64,000 bases of DNA from Rhyzopertha dominica (lineage: Eukaryota; Arthropoda; Insecta; Coleoptera; Bostrichidae). Position 1 is the stretch's first letter. Each line of letters starts with the position of its first letter. The stretch is from positions 28,945,327-29,009,326 of the forward strand of contig QCXZ01000137.1 of assembly GCA_025024175.1 (NCBI GenBank), written 5' to 3'. Shown one piece after another: positions 34,373 through 46,325 of this stretch. The position numbers were made by a program, and so were the translations under genes. The notes under the pieces are model-generated. The model was not told the DNA's origin. It was given only the letters and a program-made list of their open reading frames with translations, and did no database searches.

Positions 34373-34413
34373 CTGATGATACCCCTTACAAGGGCGGCCT
34401 AACCCGAAACGTC
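34373..34413 (+). ncRNA. Hammerhead-ribozyme-like motif (elongated stem II region)
   Basis: CTGATGA (34373-34379) and GAAAC-GTC (34406-34413) are exact core matches. The 26 nt between holds a CCCTTACAAGGG hairpin plus extra bases, so stem II does not close cleanly against the core. It looks like a mutated copy of a repeated element. Confidence 0.45.
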
Positions 34414-34770
34414 CATTGATATTCCAATTTGACTTTGAATAACAATTCAATTTTACCTAAGAGAGATAGTGCAATTTATATTATAATAGTGAAGTATAAT
34501 GGAATGCATGCAACTGATACGTATGACTTTGCGCTACATAGGGACGCATAAGAGTCGCATAAATGTGCGAAGGCGAGGTGATGAAACACGAGTTCCTAAT
34601 CCACACCATTACTGCAGATGCAGTAGATCACCCTTGATCTTCATCATAGGCAACATCGTGCCTAGCGTTATATTCAGAAGTAGTTGATCCACCCGTCTCA
34701 CCCTACCTCAGGTCCTTCTCCAAACCACTTTTTCAACAAGACAGTTCACAACCATATGTAGCCAGATGTA

Positions 34771-35869
34771 CAGGGTGTCCCATTTTCGTTGTAACCTTAG
34801 GGTATATCGGTAACTATTAATGCTAGAGCGTTGCGGTTTCGACATCACTGTATTACTTTTTTGTTGTAAGTTGAGCTGTACCATCGACATATTTGTATCT
34901 TCTTCTCTTTTAAAGCCATAGCCAACTTTTGAAAAATGTAACATTTCTACAGTTCTCAATATCTCGATTGGCTATGTAGACACAAAAAAACTGTCCAGAC
35001 ATTTTTTATAGATATTGTTATTCTGAATCCAGTGGCGTACTCAGAATTTTTTTAGAGGCTCACATTTTAGAGATATAACAAAAACTTGCATTTTTTTTTT
35101 AGATGGAAACCATAGTTGGCTTTGCTATGGTTGAAAACAACTATGTTTTCTGATTAAGAAAATATATACACTGTTAGGTTTATCTTTACTAATTTTGGTA
35201 TTATTCCAATTTTTGTAATAATTTAATGAGATTTTACGTTTTTCGTCAAAATGGATGTAAATACTTGATGATGAACAGTGCATATGTACTTATCTCCAAA
35301 TAAACAATCATTTTCAATACTTACATGGCCTCCTAGATTATCGATAAAAAATGCATGAGCGCTCTTAGGAGTTTTATGTATGTATTCAAATATGCATATA
35401 CTATTTTTAAAGGATTAAAATTTTTAGCTAATAATATGCATTATATCGTGTGTTTTCTTATTCCATTGCCTCCTGGATGTAAACATAAAATATGATTAAA
35501 TTATTTAAAAAAAATGAATAATTCAAAAATTAGTAACAATAAACATAACAATGTATACATTTTTTAATCAGAAAAAATAGACCTTTTCAACAATTGCAGA
35601 GCCAACGGTGGTTTCCATTTTAAAAAATGCAAGTTTGTGTTATATCTCTAAAATGTGACCCCCTAAAAAAAATTCTGAGTATGCCACTGGATTCAGAATA
35701 AAAATATCTAAAAGTTGGCTATGGCTTTAAAACAAAAGACGATACAAAAATCGTGGCGGTACAGCTGAACTCAGAACAAAAAAGTAATACAGTAATGTCG
35801 AAACCGCAACCCTCTAGCATTAATGGTTACCGAGATACCCTACAATTACAACGAAAATGGGACACCCTG
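34771..35869. mobile_element. 1.1-kb TA-flanked inverted-repeat element
   Basis: Left arm 34771-35160 and right arm about 35560-35869 are inverse copies. Termini are CAGGGTGTCCCATTTTCGTT in both orientations, flanked by TA at 34769-34770 and 35870-35871. The arms share GGTTTCGACATC-type, GCCATAGCCAACTTTT and CTGAATCCAGTGG words. The centre is AT-rich and non-coding. It is related in plan, and by the CAGGGTG end, to the element at 17102, but the arms are a different sequence. Confidence 0.88.
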
Positions 35870-35871
35870 TA

Positions 35872-36689
35872 CAGTGGGGTGCAAGAAAGTTGGTCGGACT
35901 TGGGAATGTAATCGGACCGTTAATTTAAATAGAGGTCTGGGCGTGTCTCATTAAAATGCATGGATGCTGGGATGCTGCATACTAGACAGGCAAAAAGTCA
36001 ACTATAATTATGCCGTGTGGAAATAATGGCCGATGTAAATATCATACATTATAAGCGCAGTAATCACTGCGACTTAGCGTTGTAAGTGCAAAGTGCAAAA
36101 GTGTGTAGAAAAATTCAATAAAAATANTACTATAATTGCCGAAATGGAGGTTNTTACTGTGATNAATGCATNTTGGAGCCTAAGAAAGGTAACTCGACTG
36201 GATTCAGATAACGATAACGTGGTTAAAATATGTGATCTTCTGTCTCTGGATGTTTGATTACAGTGTTGATGTAGTTGGTTGTAAAAACGACCATGCAGCT
36301 TTTTGTCTGCCCAGTCCTTTTACTTTTGCGTTGCTAATGTTAATTGAACGTTTGTAATGTCACNAGCTGCCAGGTTTAGCGGTGTTAATTTGTCATCAGT
36401 TTGGGTGCCTGCGTTGTGTATATTATGAGTTCTAGTATGAAATTATTCTCTCAGTGCCGATATTTGTTGGTAGTGCAAAGCAACAGCGTCCCTGCCACCT
36501 TCTGGGCGCGATAGTATCAAGCGATGGATGCAGGTCTTCGGATGGTGATTTCTGAATTTTTTTTTGTTCGCACAGTACTGTTAAACTGCTCCAGCTCGGT
36601 ATTAGTATAGTCAAACGTCCAGTCAAACGTCAAACGAGTAGGTTAGAACAGGTATAACATAGGTGTTGATAGCACTCGTCAAATTTTTA
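35872..36689. other. Non-coding DNA with several N calls
   Basis: No domain is recognised in the short open frames here. Confidence 0.5.
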
Positions 36690-37010
36690 GCATTTAGATT
36701 AGTTAAAAGTATTAAACACCGTAGTAAGTTGTGTCTTGACCTCTTTATGATTATATTTACTGTTTTGGTCTATTTCTAGGTATTTGTATACTTCTCCTTC
36801 TGTCATGCTTTTTATAGCATCGTCGGTGTTGATTATATAATTTTCTGTTCTCCTCCACTTGTCCCTTTCGATACCCATCACCTTGCATATCTTTCTGCCA
36901 AGGAGCATATCTATATATGTACCCATGGAATAAGTCAGATCGATTCATTTCTACAGTTGCTCTCCGTTTGCAGCATACAGTTTTAGGTCATCCATATACA
37001 GCAAGTGGTT
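36690..37010 (-). pseudogene. Non-LTR retrotransposon RT fragment (R2/R4-like)
   Basis: The minus strand from about 37010 reads L-L-Y-M-D-D-L-K-L-Y-A-A-N, the catalytic RT block, and continues through I-D-M-L-L-G-R-K-I-C to E-G-E-V-Y-K-Y-L-E-I-D-Q-N. The Y-M-D-D-L-K-L-Y-A block and the E-x-Y-K-Y-L-G-type motif are characteristic of R2/R4/NeSL-like reverse transcriptases rather than Jockey types. A frameshift lies near 36940. Only about 110 residues remain, and both upstream RT and downstream endonuclease are absent. Confidence 0.75.
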
Positions 37011-38839
37011 AAGGGTACATATATTAGACCCTTTGTACTTCGGGTGAAAGCCTGTACTTCGTGTTTAACAGCATGTTATAGTTATTACTATATTACTTTA
37101 CTTTGTAAAAATAGATTAGTTATTATTGGGCTTTTTTATGTTTATGTCAGTCAGTATAGAATTAAGAATTGCTTCACGTACCAAATATAAATGTACCTAC
37201 TCATTGTGACATAGTTACACCCAGCAAATACAAAGTAATTATTACAGAATTTTGCAAAAATATTTTACAAAGTCCTATAAACATTTAATTTCTAGACTCA
37301 CTGACAAATGATGGAAGACGCATGACATTATACACCAACATGAATTTTTCTGATTACTGTGGAATCCAATATAGTGAACTATGAGCTACTTTTAGTTGAC
37401 ATAATTTTTAACTATTCTCCGATCACTGAATAGATGGAGTGATCACGTGAATTGTATGCATCTTGTACGTTATCTGATTTGATGCTGTTTATTCCAGTCC
37501 AACTTAATCTTTATAACAAAGTTTTGGCTGTTGAACAATTAACTAAAAAATATGAAATGACTATGGTTTAAAAATTATGTGAAGAACACGCATAATGATC
37601 ATTCCATCTGTTGGGTGATCGGAGTATAGTCTATAGTGGTACCTACTCTGTAGAGTCAGTGTTCATTTTCTTCAAATTATAGTGCTTCCTTTGCATTAAT
37701 AATCTGTGTTTATTTATTGTGTGGTTTTCTTGCCACAAATAATCATTGTTTGTTATGAAATAACATCCGTACCTTTATAGCGCATGCTTTTCCAGTTTAT
37801 GGTTTTAAAGCAATATTTTCTGTTCAACTGTATATTTAACTGAAGGAACCTATTGCAATAATAATTTGCGGACTCAATGTGCACATAACGGAAGGTTGCC
37901 TAGATATGCGCATCTGTTTGTACCGAGTTTATACAGACGGGTTCCAAGTGCATCCACAACTAGATTCGAGAGCTATCAGGAATCTGATGTTATTCCAAAC
38001 CCGCCTGCTGCTTGTACTACTGCTAAGCTGATTAAATTAGTTCCAGAAACTCCTGCCGAACCATTGTCGTGGGCGGGATTCATAGAGACAATCTGTTATC
38101 TAAGCCCCCAAGATAATACGTCCAGCTTCTTTAACCTTTAAAATACAAAACCACACGATCACACCACTCAAAATAGCTATATGTTATAATTATAAGCTTT
38201 CAAGTTAAGTAAATTACAATAGAAGAAAAAGGATTTTCACTCTACGTAGCGATTAAACCGTGATAGTGTTAGGAAACGTTAATAGAAAGATATGAATAAA
38301 AGAATATATATAAATAGTGTAGCTGGAAAACATGCATGAAGCAACAAATAATAATAAACATAGAATGCATAACTTTGCTGAACACAGGAGTTTTCCAGTA
38401 CACACTAAATGAGAACACAAAGTTACTTGATAAGAACCAGGAAAAATACAGGAAATTAGAATGTAAAGACTTTGATATGGAGCCATTGGATGCTCGAGGA
38501 CATAAAGAAATAGAACACAAGAAAAACTCACTGAAAAAACTAAATCGACAGTTGGAAAATAGAAAGTAAATTGATAGAATTAACATGAAGAAATGTCAAG
38601 GAAGATGATAGAAGCAATGAATGGTTTGACGAATAGTTAGATTACTTAATGACAGAGCAGGAAAAGTAAAATAAACAATCCAACTTATAATTATATTACA
38701 GTACAATAAAACAAAATATTACAGGTATTACAAAGGTTACAGGTACGGATGGACGGAAAGTCAAGCATATAACAGCTACTATATTTGGTCGTTTACACCA
38801 TAGAATAGAATAGAGGTATAGGTACCTACTGATGAGGCA
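37011..38839. other. Non-coding DNA with one short inverted repeat
   Basis: A weak inverted repeat pairs 37414-37450 with 37589-37632 (TCCGATCACTGAATAGATGG against CCATCTGTTGGGTGATCGGA). The 77-codon frame at 38336-38569 is charged and helix-like but not recognised. Confidence 0.45.
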
Positions 38840-39480
38840 ACTTTGGCAAAATGAAAAATGTTCGGCGATTAGAGGCCGTTATTGGTAGTACAGCAATTAC
38901 CTTACTTAATATCGCCTACAATGTTCTTACTACTGTACTGTCGGAAATAACAATTTATACAGAAAAAAAAGCTGTAGGAAAATCTACCATACACGCAGTA
39001 CAGATGGTAGAAAAAGACTATGAAAACAATAAAAAATACATATTGTTTTCATTGATTTCAATCAAGCGTTTAACGACCTAGAAATAGACATGATAACTTG
39101 TAAGGTTAATAAAAAGACATTGAAAGGATATAAGCTTGCAGTGATGGTTTCAGATGGCATCTCCTAGGATATCAACATGAGGAAATGCCAAGAGAACCAG
39201 CTAAACTGTTGACAGTACTGTTCAATATGGTATTAGAAAAGTAATTCGCACCCAAAGTAAGTTAAAGAAAATATAATTCTAGTCTCTAGGAAGAGAGAAT
39301 TAGAAATAAATATACTAAAGACAGTATTTGAGCATGAGAAAAAAGTAAACGGACGAGAAGTAACACAAACACCTTGGATGTATTATCAGTAGGCAAAAAA
39401 TTTAACAAATAAAAAGTATATGAAGAACAGAAAAGTAAGTTACTTGTAGTTTGGGAACGGAACTAGAAAGCCAATGCATC
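38840..39480 (+). pseudogene. Non-LTR retrotransposon RT fragment
   Basis: In shifting plus-strand frames: T-L-L-N-I-A-Y-N-V-L-T-T-V-L-S (38905), K-S-T-I-H-A-V-Q-M (38980), I-D-F-N-Q-A-F-N-D-L (39055) and, after a shift, L-F-N-M-V-L-E-K (39222). These are the fingers and palm blocks of a LINE reverse transcriptase, in the correct order. The usual G-V-R-Q-G-D block between them has decayed, and stops are frequent. It is a separate lineage from the copies at 13, 22 and 36.7 kb. Confidence 0.75.
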
Positions 39481-41029
39481 AATGATTAAAAGACCTCTGG
39501 AATGGAAGCCGTTCCGTTACCGGGATAAAAGGAATTACGAGAATTTATAAATAGAAGTCGCATTTGCCGATAAGTACACCTTTATTTATTGCATACAAAT
39601 TACGTTAGTTTATTTGCTTATGTTATGTCGTTATACCAAACAACACCTTCAAAACATAACCATATGGAAGCTAAGCTCTCTCCCGTCAAATTATATTAAT
39701 CTCTTGAAACTGCTCGCTTTAAGTAAACTTACAAGTAATTCAATGACCCGATAATTCAAGGCAATTTCTCAGCAGCACTAAGGTGGCTTACATCCAATAA
39801 TAATCTGAACGAAGTATTTACTCTAACAACATTTTCCTTGTAATGATTTTGGTTTCAAGAGGGTAGAACCAACGGAAAGGGAATTACTCTGATGGAGTGC
39901 TTAGCATCACTTTCAGTAGCCTAAAACTCAATTCCCATCTGTGAATACCCCTGATTTCCGTAGTTCTACACCTCTTACCCTGCTCGTTTCAAATTGAAGG
40001 GTCGATATATCTGTCAACGCTGTGCGTTGTGCTAAAATTTAATAAACACGAGTTTATTTGTCAATTGTCGACTCCCAAAGACGTTTTCCTAGTACCTTGT
40101 GGATTATGAAAGGCTACTTCTATATTGTAAAGAGCCCTTGCAGGACTTCTGGGTTTGGTTAATTTATGATCGAAAATTTCGCGGTCACTTTCGTGCCATT
40201 TAACTCGTAANTCGGTAGCNGAACGACTTCCATGTTATTTATAGATGACGGAAATAATTTATAACCTTTTTTCTTTCACNGTAGGAACNGTGCNTTCCAA
40301 ATAATAATAACCTACAGATGCTTGACAGTACACTTGTACGTTTGTCCGGAGCCGCACTAGGTAAAGTAAGTTAAATGTAGAAAGACAGCATTCGCTCATT
40401 TTTTTATTATACCTAGCTAAGACTGTAAAATACAACATGATTTTCTCTGATGCATATGTTATTTTCGGTAGTTTTGTGCCTTAGTATTTGTAAGCAAGTG
40501 CAAGCTTCCTATATAATAGCAATATGCCTACGACATATATAGTGCTCGTCTTTTTCAGACAGTGTGATATACAGAGCGATATAAAAGGCCATCACTTAAA
40601 CTATATTAAAAATAGTTATGCTAAAGTTTATTGTATTAAATAAATAAATAGGTTTATTTTCCAACAGATTATGCATCCAATTACAGGAAAACAAAAGTAT
40701 AAATGAGCAGACAAAATATTTTTGATGTAGAAATAGAAATTAAATATCACAAGTATTCTTAAGTTTGTATGTTGGGTCAAAATTATTTATTGCAAATACC
40801 ATTAAAGTTTTCACACACGTGCGAGACAGGAGACGTGCAGTGTATAATGAATATCAGAATATTATAATTATATTATTGATACAAGATTGTAAACAATTGA
40901 ATAAGAATATTGAAATTGAATAAGGAGTTGATGGTCACATACCCTTGCAGTATATATACCATCTATTTTAAAACTGAAAAAATGAAAATTGGGAATTTAT
41001 GCTGTACAGATTCCATTAACTAATGTATC
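39481..41029. other. Non-coding DNA without recognisable genes
   Basis: Contains several N calls at 40200-40300. No repeat end was recognised. Confidence 0.5.
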
Positions 41030-41820
41030 AATATCGTATTAGAGAATTAGGCAATCGTTTATACGCTTGATTTCATAAGATAGTTTAAAGTCACCTATTG
41101 ATAACAGTTTTTGACAATTAAGTGCTTCGCTAGTATCATTAATATATAGTCCCAGATTTGACTCCTATGGAACACTATAGATTAGACAAAGTATTCTTTT
41201 GAGATAGGGTTGCGATACTTAACTGACTGGACTATGTTGTTATTATGATGATAACAAAGAAATGAGAGATGGGGAAAATCCATACCAATCTAATTTTTAC
41301 AATAAGAAATTATGATGCCGACTTGACTCCTGTTTTCAATGAATTCAGCTACCTATTGAGTAAAACACAAGTTGGCTTTTTATACACTCGTGAATATCAC
41401 AAAAAATAATTATCTCAAACGACTTTGCAAAACTCCAAAATATTGAGATCATCTACGTTACCTCTTTTTGTAAATTGTAGTGACACGACCTGTTTTGTAA
41501 ATGTCTGGAAAAGTAGATGTGTTCAGAATAAGATTAAAAATGAGATAAAGAGGATAGGCTAAGATATTGACACAGCCTTTTAGTATGAAATAATTTTTTA
41601 CTTTTCGTAAAATTTGCAATAAGGAATCTTCATTAATTTGATGGATTGCCAAAGTGTCGAAGCAATAGTCATTTAAGTTTAATATAGTGTTCGAAGTAGA
41701 TGGAAGGACAGTTTTAAAATAGTCTGAAAAACCGCTGACTGTGGTTTTTGGAAGGGCAGTTGGCAGTTCCATTTTATTTAGTTTCATGTGATACGTGTTC
41801 TACCAAGTTTGGTATTTAAA
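41030..41820 (-). pseudogene. Non-LTR retrotransposon RT fragment (Jockey-like)
   Basis: The minus-strand frame 41787-41458 gives the pre-RT linker and first RT block, ending L-Y-L-I-F-N-L-I-L-N-T-S-T-F-P and then K-T-G-R-V-T-T-I-Y-K-K. Downstream, broken frames show a S-Q-x-G-I-I type block (about 41310) and a decayed S-x-L-G-L-Y-I-N-D followed by D-F-K-L-S-Y (about 41160-41090). Order and spacing match Jockey/CR1-type reverse transcriptases. Many stops. Confidence 0.72.
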
Positions 41821-43238
41821 AATGTCATTGTCAATCGAATTTTGAAAACTACAGACCAGTTTATTTGAACTCTTGCGAATACGAGCAATAATTATATGTC
41901 GAACAAAGGATATAATTGTTGCACTTCATGGTTTTCACTAGGAACCGTGGGTTCAAAGTAGAATAAAAAGGTTCATAAAATTTCGAACAAACAATGTTTA
42001 CGTCCTCAATTCCATTAAAAAAGATCAATCGTTAGGAGGAAATTCGCTTTTTTTTAAACTGTAAGAGTCACATGTATTATGAAATACAAATGAGCAGTGC
42101 GATATACTCGTATATACCATATGAACATCTGAAGCAGGATGAAAGTTGTTCTATGATAAGCACTAGAAGTAACAAAAAAAGTATTAACGGAACATACGTT
42201 ATGCAAAAAGACAAACATTGAATTTGAAACGATTATTAAACTGGGAAATATTACAAAAAATATTCAACCCAACCCAAAGTTATCCACATTGTTGCCACTA
42301 AAGGCAGGAGTATTGAAATTACCAAGGAATACAATACTTTTGTTCAACCAACAATACACGAAATTGTACGGATATCAAATTAATAGATGGCACTCCGTGC
42401 GCCGCAAATGAAACACGGCTAACGTATGTTCGGATCATGTTGATGTCAGGTTCAAACGTCTGTGGTTTACTGCTCATCTATTCTCAACTAATATAAACGT
42501 AAAGTGTTCGTAATATGCAAACTTTATAAAAACGTAAAATTGAGGTTTGTATTACTTCATAAGTTAACGTAATTAGTTTTCATGTGCTCCCGTACATAGA
42601 GACAAACTGGCCCCTGACATCCAACATACTNTATAACCAAAAAGCCAGCCTCAGTGGTCCAGTTGGTAGGAATTTCAAAATGAATTGAGAAAACGAATGT
42701 GTCGTTTGCTGTTTATTAAAATGCCGGTAAACTGTTAATTTGTCAAGTAATAGTTATGATATGCTAACTGCCGGTCCAAATTAAACCCCCGTTGCCACAC
42801 TACACATAAACGTATAAAAACGTTCGCAAACATGTACGAGATTTATCTCTTGTATTAAATACATTGGGTTATAAATAACGTATTATGTCAATTGTGAATG
42901 AACCCTTAGATTTCTTCCCATGCAAGTTCCAAAAATATACCATGGATGTTAACGTCGAAATAAATGACATCTACCGTGGACCAAAGTTTCTGATTCATCG
43001 GCTGCCCCTGACAGTTTCATTAATGTAGTTCACATACAACATTCACAGATGGCGCTGTAACTCAGTCCATTAAATTTAATATCAGTGGCCATTTTTGTTT
43101 ACTCATATTATTTGCTTCGCAAATTGCCATTAGATGGCATAGCATTGCCCACAATTATTATTCTCGCATACAAATCGCTTACCTGGGCGTATATAAGGGA
43201 AAGACCTATTCCATGTTGTCTGTATAACTATAGCTATG
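41821..43238. other. Non-coding DNA
   Basis: No gene is recognised. Near 43045, CAGATGGCGCTG is a word often seen in arthropod repeats and may begin the element that contains the motif at 43239. Confidence 0.4.
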
Positions 43239-43270
43239 CTAAGAAGGCTTTATAAGGCGAAACAGCTGTC
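43239..43270 (+). ncRNA. Degenerate hammerhead-like motif
   Basis: CTAAGAA, then GGC-TTTATAA-GGC, then GAAAC and a self-complementary CAGCTG before TC. The CUGANGA box is damaged. The GAAACAGCTGTC part resembles hammerheads with a dimer-type stem III. Confidence 0.3.
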
Positions 43271-45039
43271 CACAGATTGTTCTGATGTAGGCAAGATGGC
43301 ATATTCTAATCTTTATATGTTTTATAAAATGTGGGCAGAAATAACCAACTCTATGCAGTGGAAGATTTGTCACAATCTTTTTTATGCTAGGAATTAATTG
43401 ATATTCATATGGACTTGTGTTAACCACAGTCTGACTATTAAGTAATTTTAGTTAGTAACACTGCCATGCTATAGAATAGAGATTTCCATTTTCTTAACAC
43501 ATTCAATCGCCTTAAAAATACACACTTTTTGTCGGACTACGTTCCATTCATCTCCAAGGCTTTGAAATTTCGCTAAGCTCGCCTCGTCCCCACTTTGAAT
43601 AATAAATTCCTGACAGACAATTTCTATTGATTTCGTACTCCTATGGAGTGTGAACGTTATTCGGAGTTTATTTTCCTTTGATTTCTACGCTACCTGGGTT
43701 TTCACGTTAGATTGGTTGTGTAGGAGCCGTCGGTTGCTATTGCGTTGTTGTGAACTGTAATNTCTTATGTCTCGAATACCACTAATAATATATGTAGTAT
43801 AGTTCAGAATTGAGTGTTTATAAAGTCTTTCAGTACTCCCACATCTGTCTTGATATTGCCAAGATTATTTACATTACTTTAGAAAACCGATTATTAAGAT
43901 AAAATCAATTTGAAACCACCAAGAAAAGTATATTTATTTCTGAAATGCAAATTAATTTACTTCAAGGTAGTAAGTAGCCATCCTATTGTTGTAAAAGTTT
44001 GGAGTACCTTACATTTAAAGTGAATAACTCTGTAATCTCTTCTAAACGCACCTGAAATTCTTGGTCGGAACAGTATTACTGGGTAATCACTTCAATATCT
44101 TTTTCGATCCCTTAATGGCTCCTTCGTATTAAGGAACTGCAATAGGACTTTTTGCTTTCTTTTCGATTAATCCATGAAACGTGGAAGCTATACATGTTAG
44201 GTAAAATTAAGTTGAAACGGACGGACGAAATAACAGCGCTTTTCGTTTAATTGGAATTGGTAGAAAATAATCTACGTTTGCGTCAGGCACACCCTAGTGC
44301 GGCTTCTTGTTTACTTTCTTAATCAGTTTCTGGAAATAATCGAGCTCTTTTGTTAGTGGACGGGAGTTTTTACTGAATCAAGTGTTCCTACTTTTGTGAG
44401 TTACAACTATTCGTAAACATTTAGCACTCATACCGTCTTCACTAATTAAGATATTTGTTTGGTTAACGTGAATAATCAGACTTAAACCACCCCCTTATTA
44501 TTTCTTCATTAGGTTGTATTTCTCTTTAATTGCTTTTTCAATAGGTACTTTCTTTATAATTACAAGAGTAATTATTTCAGATTCTTTTTTGCAATAGACG
44601 TTTGTTTCAGATGTGGACGGACCGCATTTTGTTTACCTGGTTTAACCTTCACTGAGGCTTTAGCTGTCTAAAACAGACTAACAAGATGTTTAGGCTTTTA
44701 ATCCTGCAGAGTATTTACTCAAATTGTGTATAGTTAAAGCAAGGTAATTATTAATGCATCACTTCAATTTACAAAGCTTTGAAGCATGATAACTAAGGTG
44801 AGGTAAATGTGTACTGAATTGCTTTGATAAATCTCTCGTACCTATTAATATTTTATATAATTATAATTGCTAGGTATTATCTGTATGCTAAGAGATGTTT
44901 ATGATTTCTAGGTATTTCAAAGCAGCATATTTTAAAAACAATAACATATAAAACAAAATTATTCATAAAGGAAACTAAATAACGCATAGAGAATGGGTTC
45001 GTTTTATCCCCAGCTTTTAAAAAGCACTACAGTGCGTAT
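43271..45039. other. Non-coding DNA without recognisable genes
   Basis: Nothing supportable was seen. Confidence 0.5.
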
Positions 45040-45461
45040 ACAGGGTGGTCTTACAATTTTCACTAGCTAACCATGCTAACATTCCCACATAGTTAATTTT
45101 GACCCATAATGATGTTGGCCAAATATTGTAACCATTGCCGTAACTAATCATCTTCGGTCAATCAACTTAGGAGTTTCACAAAAAATTCGTGCCCTGCACG
45201 TAAGATTTTCATCCCAGTCGTATTGTATTTTTATAATTTTTGTTCCCCCAGATATTAAGTGGTACGGAGATGAAAAACGATCATTTTATAGCCATGAAAA
45301 GTTTGATGTAAGGTAGCATCATCTGCGAATATTACATGTTTAAAAATTACACTTCCTTTTGTGATTCATCGAGTGCGCACGGAAAAATCCTTCTCTATTT
45401 TTTTAGTTCAGCATCAAATAATTCCTGATGAAGTTGCACGTCTTATAGTGACATTTCTATC

Positions 45462-45470
<9 letters not shown>
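45040..45470 (-). pseudogene. Possible DDE transposase remnant
   Basis: On the minus strand about 45360-45290 reads F-K-H-V-I-F-A-D-D-A-T-L-H-Q-T-F, close to the F-S-D-E-A-T-F-H block of Tc1/mariner-type transposases, where the Asp is catalytic. About 100 bp on, I-W-G-N-K-N-Y fits the following I-W-G-x-E-N-P block. A CAGGGTGGTC terminus, preceded by TA, is at 45041 on the plus strand and would be the 3' end. The rest is too decayed to follow, and the other end was not found. Alternative: chance similarity in an AT-rich repeat. Confidence 0.4.

Positions 45471-45492
<22 letters not shown>
45466..45492 (+). repeat. (AG)n microsatellite
   Basis: About 13 AG units. Confidence 0.95.
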
Positions 45493-45497
<5 letters not shown>

Positions 45498-46239
45498 AAT
45501 ATTCGGTTGTTATTTAATTACTATCAATTATTTTCAACTCTTTATAGATGCCGTCTGTCTGGAAAATGTTCTGCTGTGCAAAATAATGACAAAATATCAA
45601 TGCAACCAAATACTGTACCAGCTTATATGAGTAATAGTATTTATGTTACCCTACCAAACAGTAAGAAGCACACTGTAGTATCGGTTTTAGTTTCCGGTTG
45701 CAACAGTTCTTGCAAGCATTGGAAACGTCATTTTTTCTAAACAATAGCAAATTATTTCGGTAGCGGTATCATCGCCTTATACTGGAGTGAGGTTATATTT
45801 CAGTGAGGAATCGAAAGTTCAATAAGGGGAGGAGCGATATTCGGGGGTAACCAGAAATAAGTTATTTTATGAAAATATTAAACATCATAGTACTTAATAA
45901 ACAGAAAGAAATACAAAGAGATAAAACTGTTATATTCAAGATCAGTTTTATTTTCTTCGCACTAGGCACAAGACAATTTTTGGTCTTGATCTAAACTTTG
46001 TTATATCTGTTTATTAAGATATAATTTAATTAGTCCATTTGGAGTGAATGGGTCAGTTTTCAGTTTAAACCCAGGTTGGGTGTTGCCCATCTATCAGCCG
46101 AATAGAACGAGCTGCGGAACAAACGCTCGTACGAATGGCCACAACGCGCACATTCTGCACAGCAGCGGCACATGTCGACATTGTCGTCTTTGGAAAGGGG
46201 ATACTGTGGCAACACTTGTATAGACGGTACCAAGCTGTT
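45493..46239. other. Non-coding DNA without recognisable features
   Basis: Short overlapping frames at 45361-45740 have no known domain. Confidence 0.5.
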
Positions 46240-46325
46240 AAATCATCGAAGATCCTTTAGCTCACTGGTACGGTGTCCCCCTTATTATCATCAGAACTAT
46301 GGTTCGAACCCGACTGAAACTTCTC
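46240..46325 (+). repeat. tRNA-like SINE head or decayed tRNA
   Basis: TTTAGCTCACTGGTACGG is an A-box, and TATGGTTCGAACCCGAC, 40 bp later, is a B-box. The stems do not form a full cloverleaf. Confidence 0.45.

Noticed and set aside
38253..38586. Two overlapping minus-strand frames of about 100 codons rich in hydrophobic residues
   Set aside because: They are the antisense of an A-rich charged plus-strand frame; composition alone explains the hydrophobicity.
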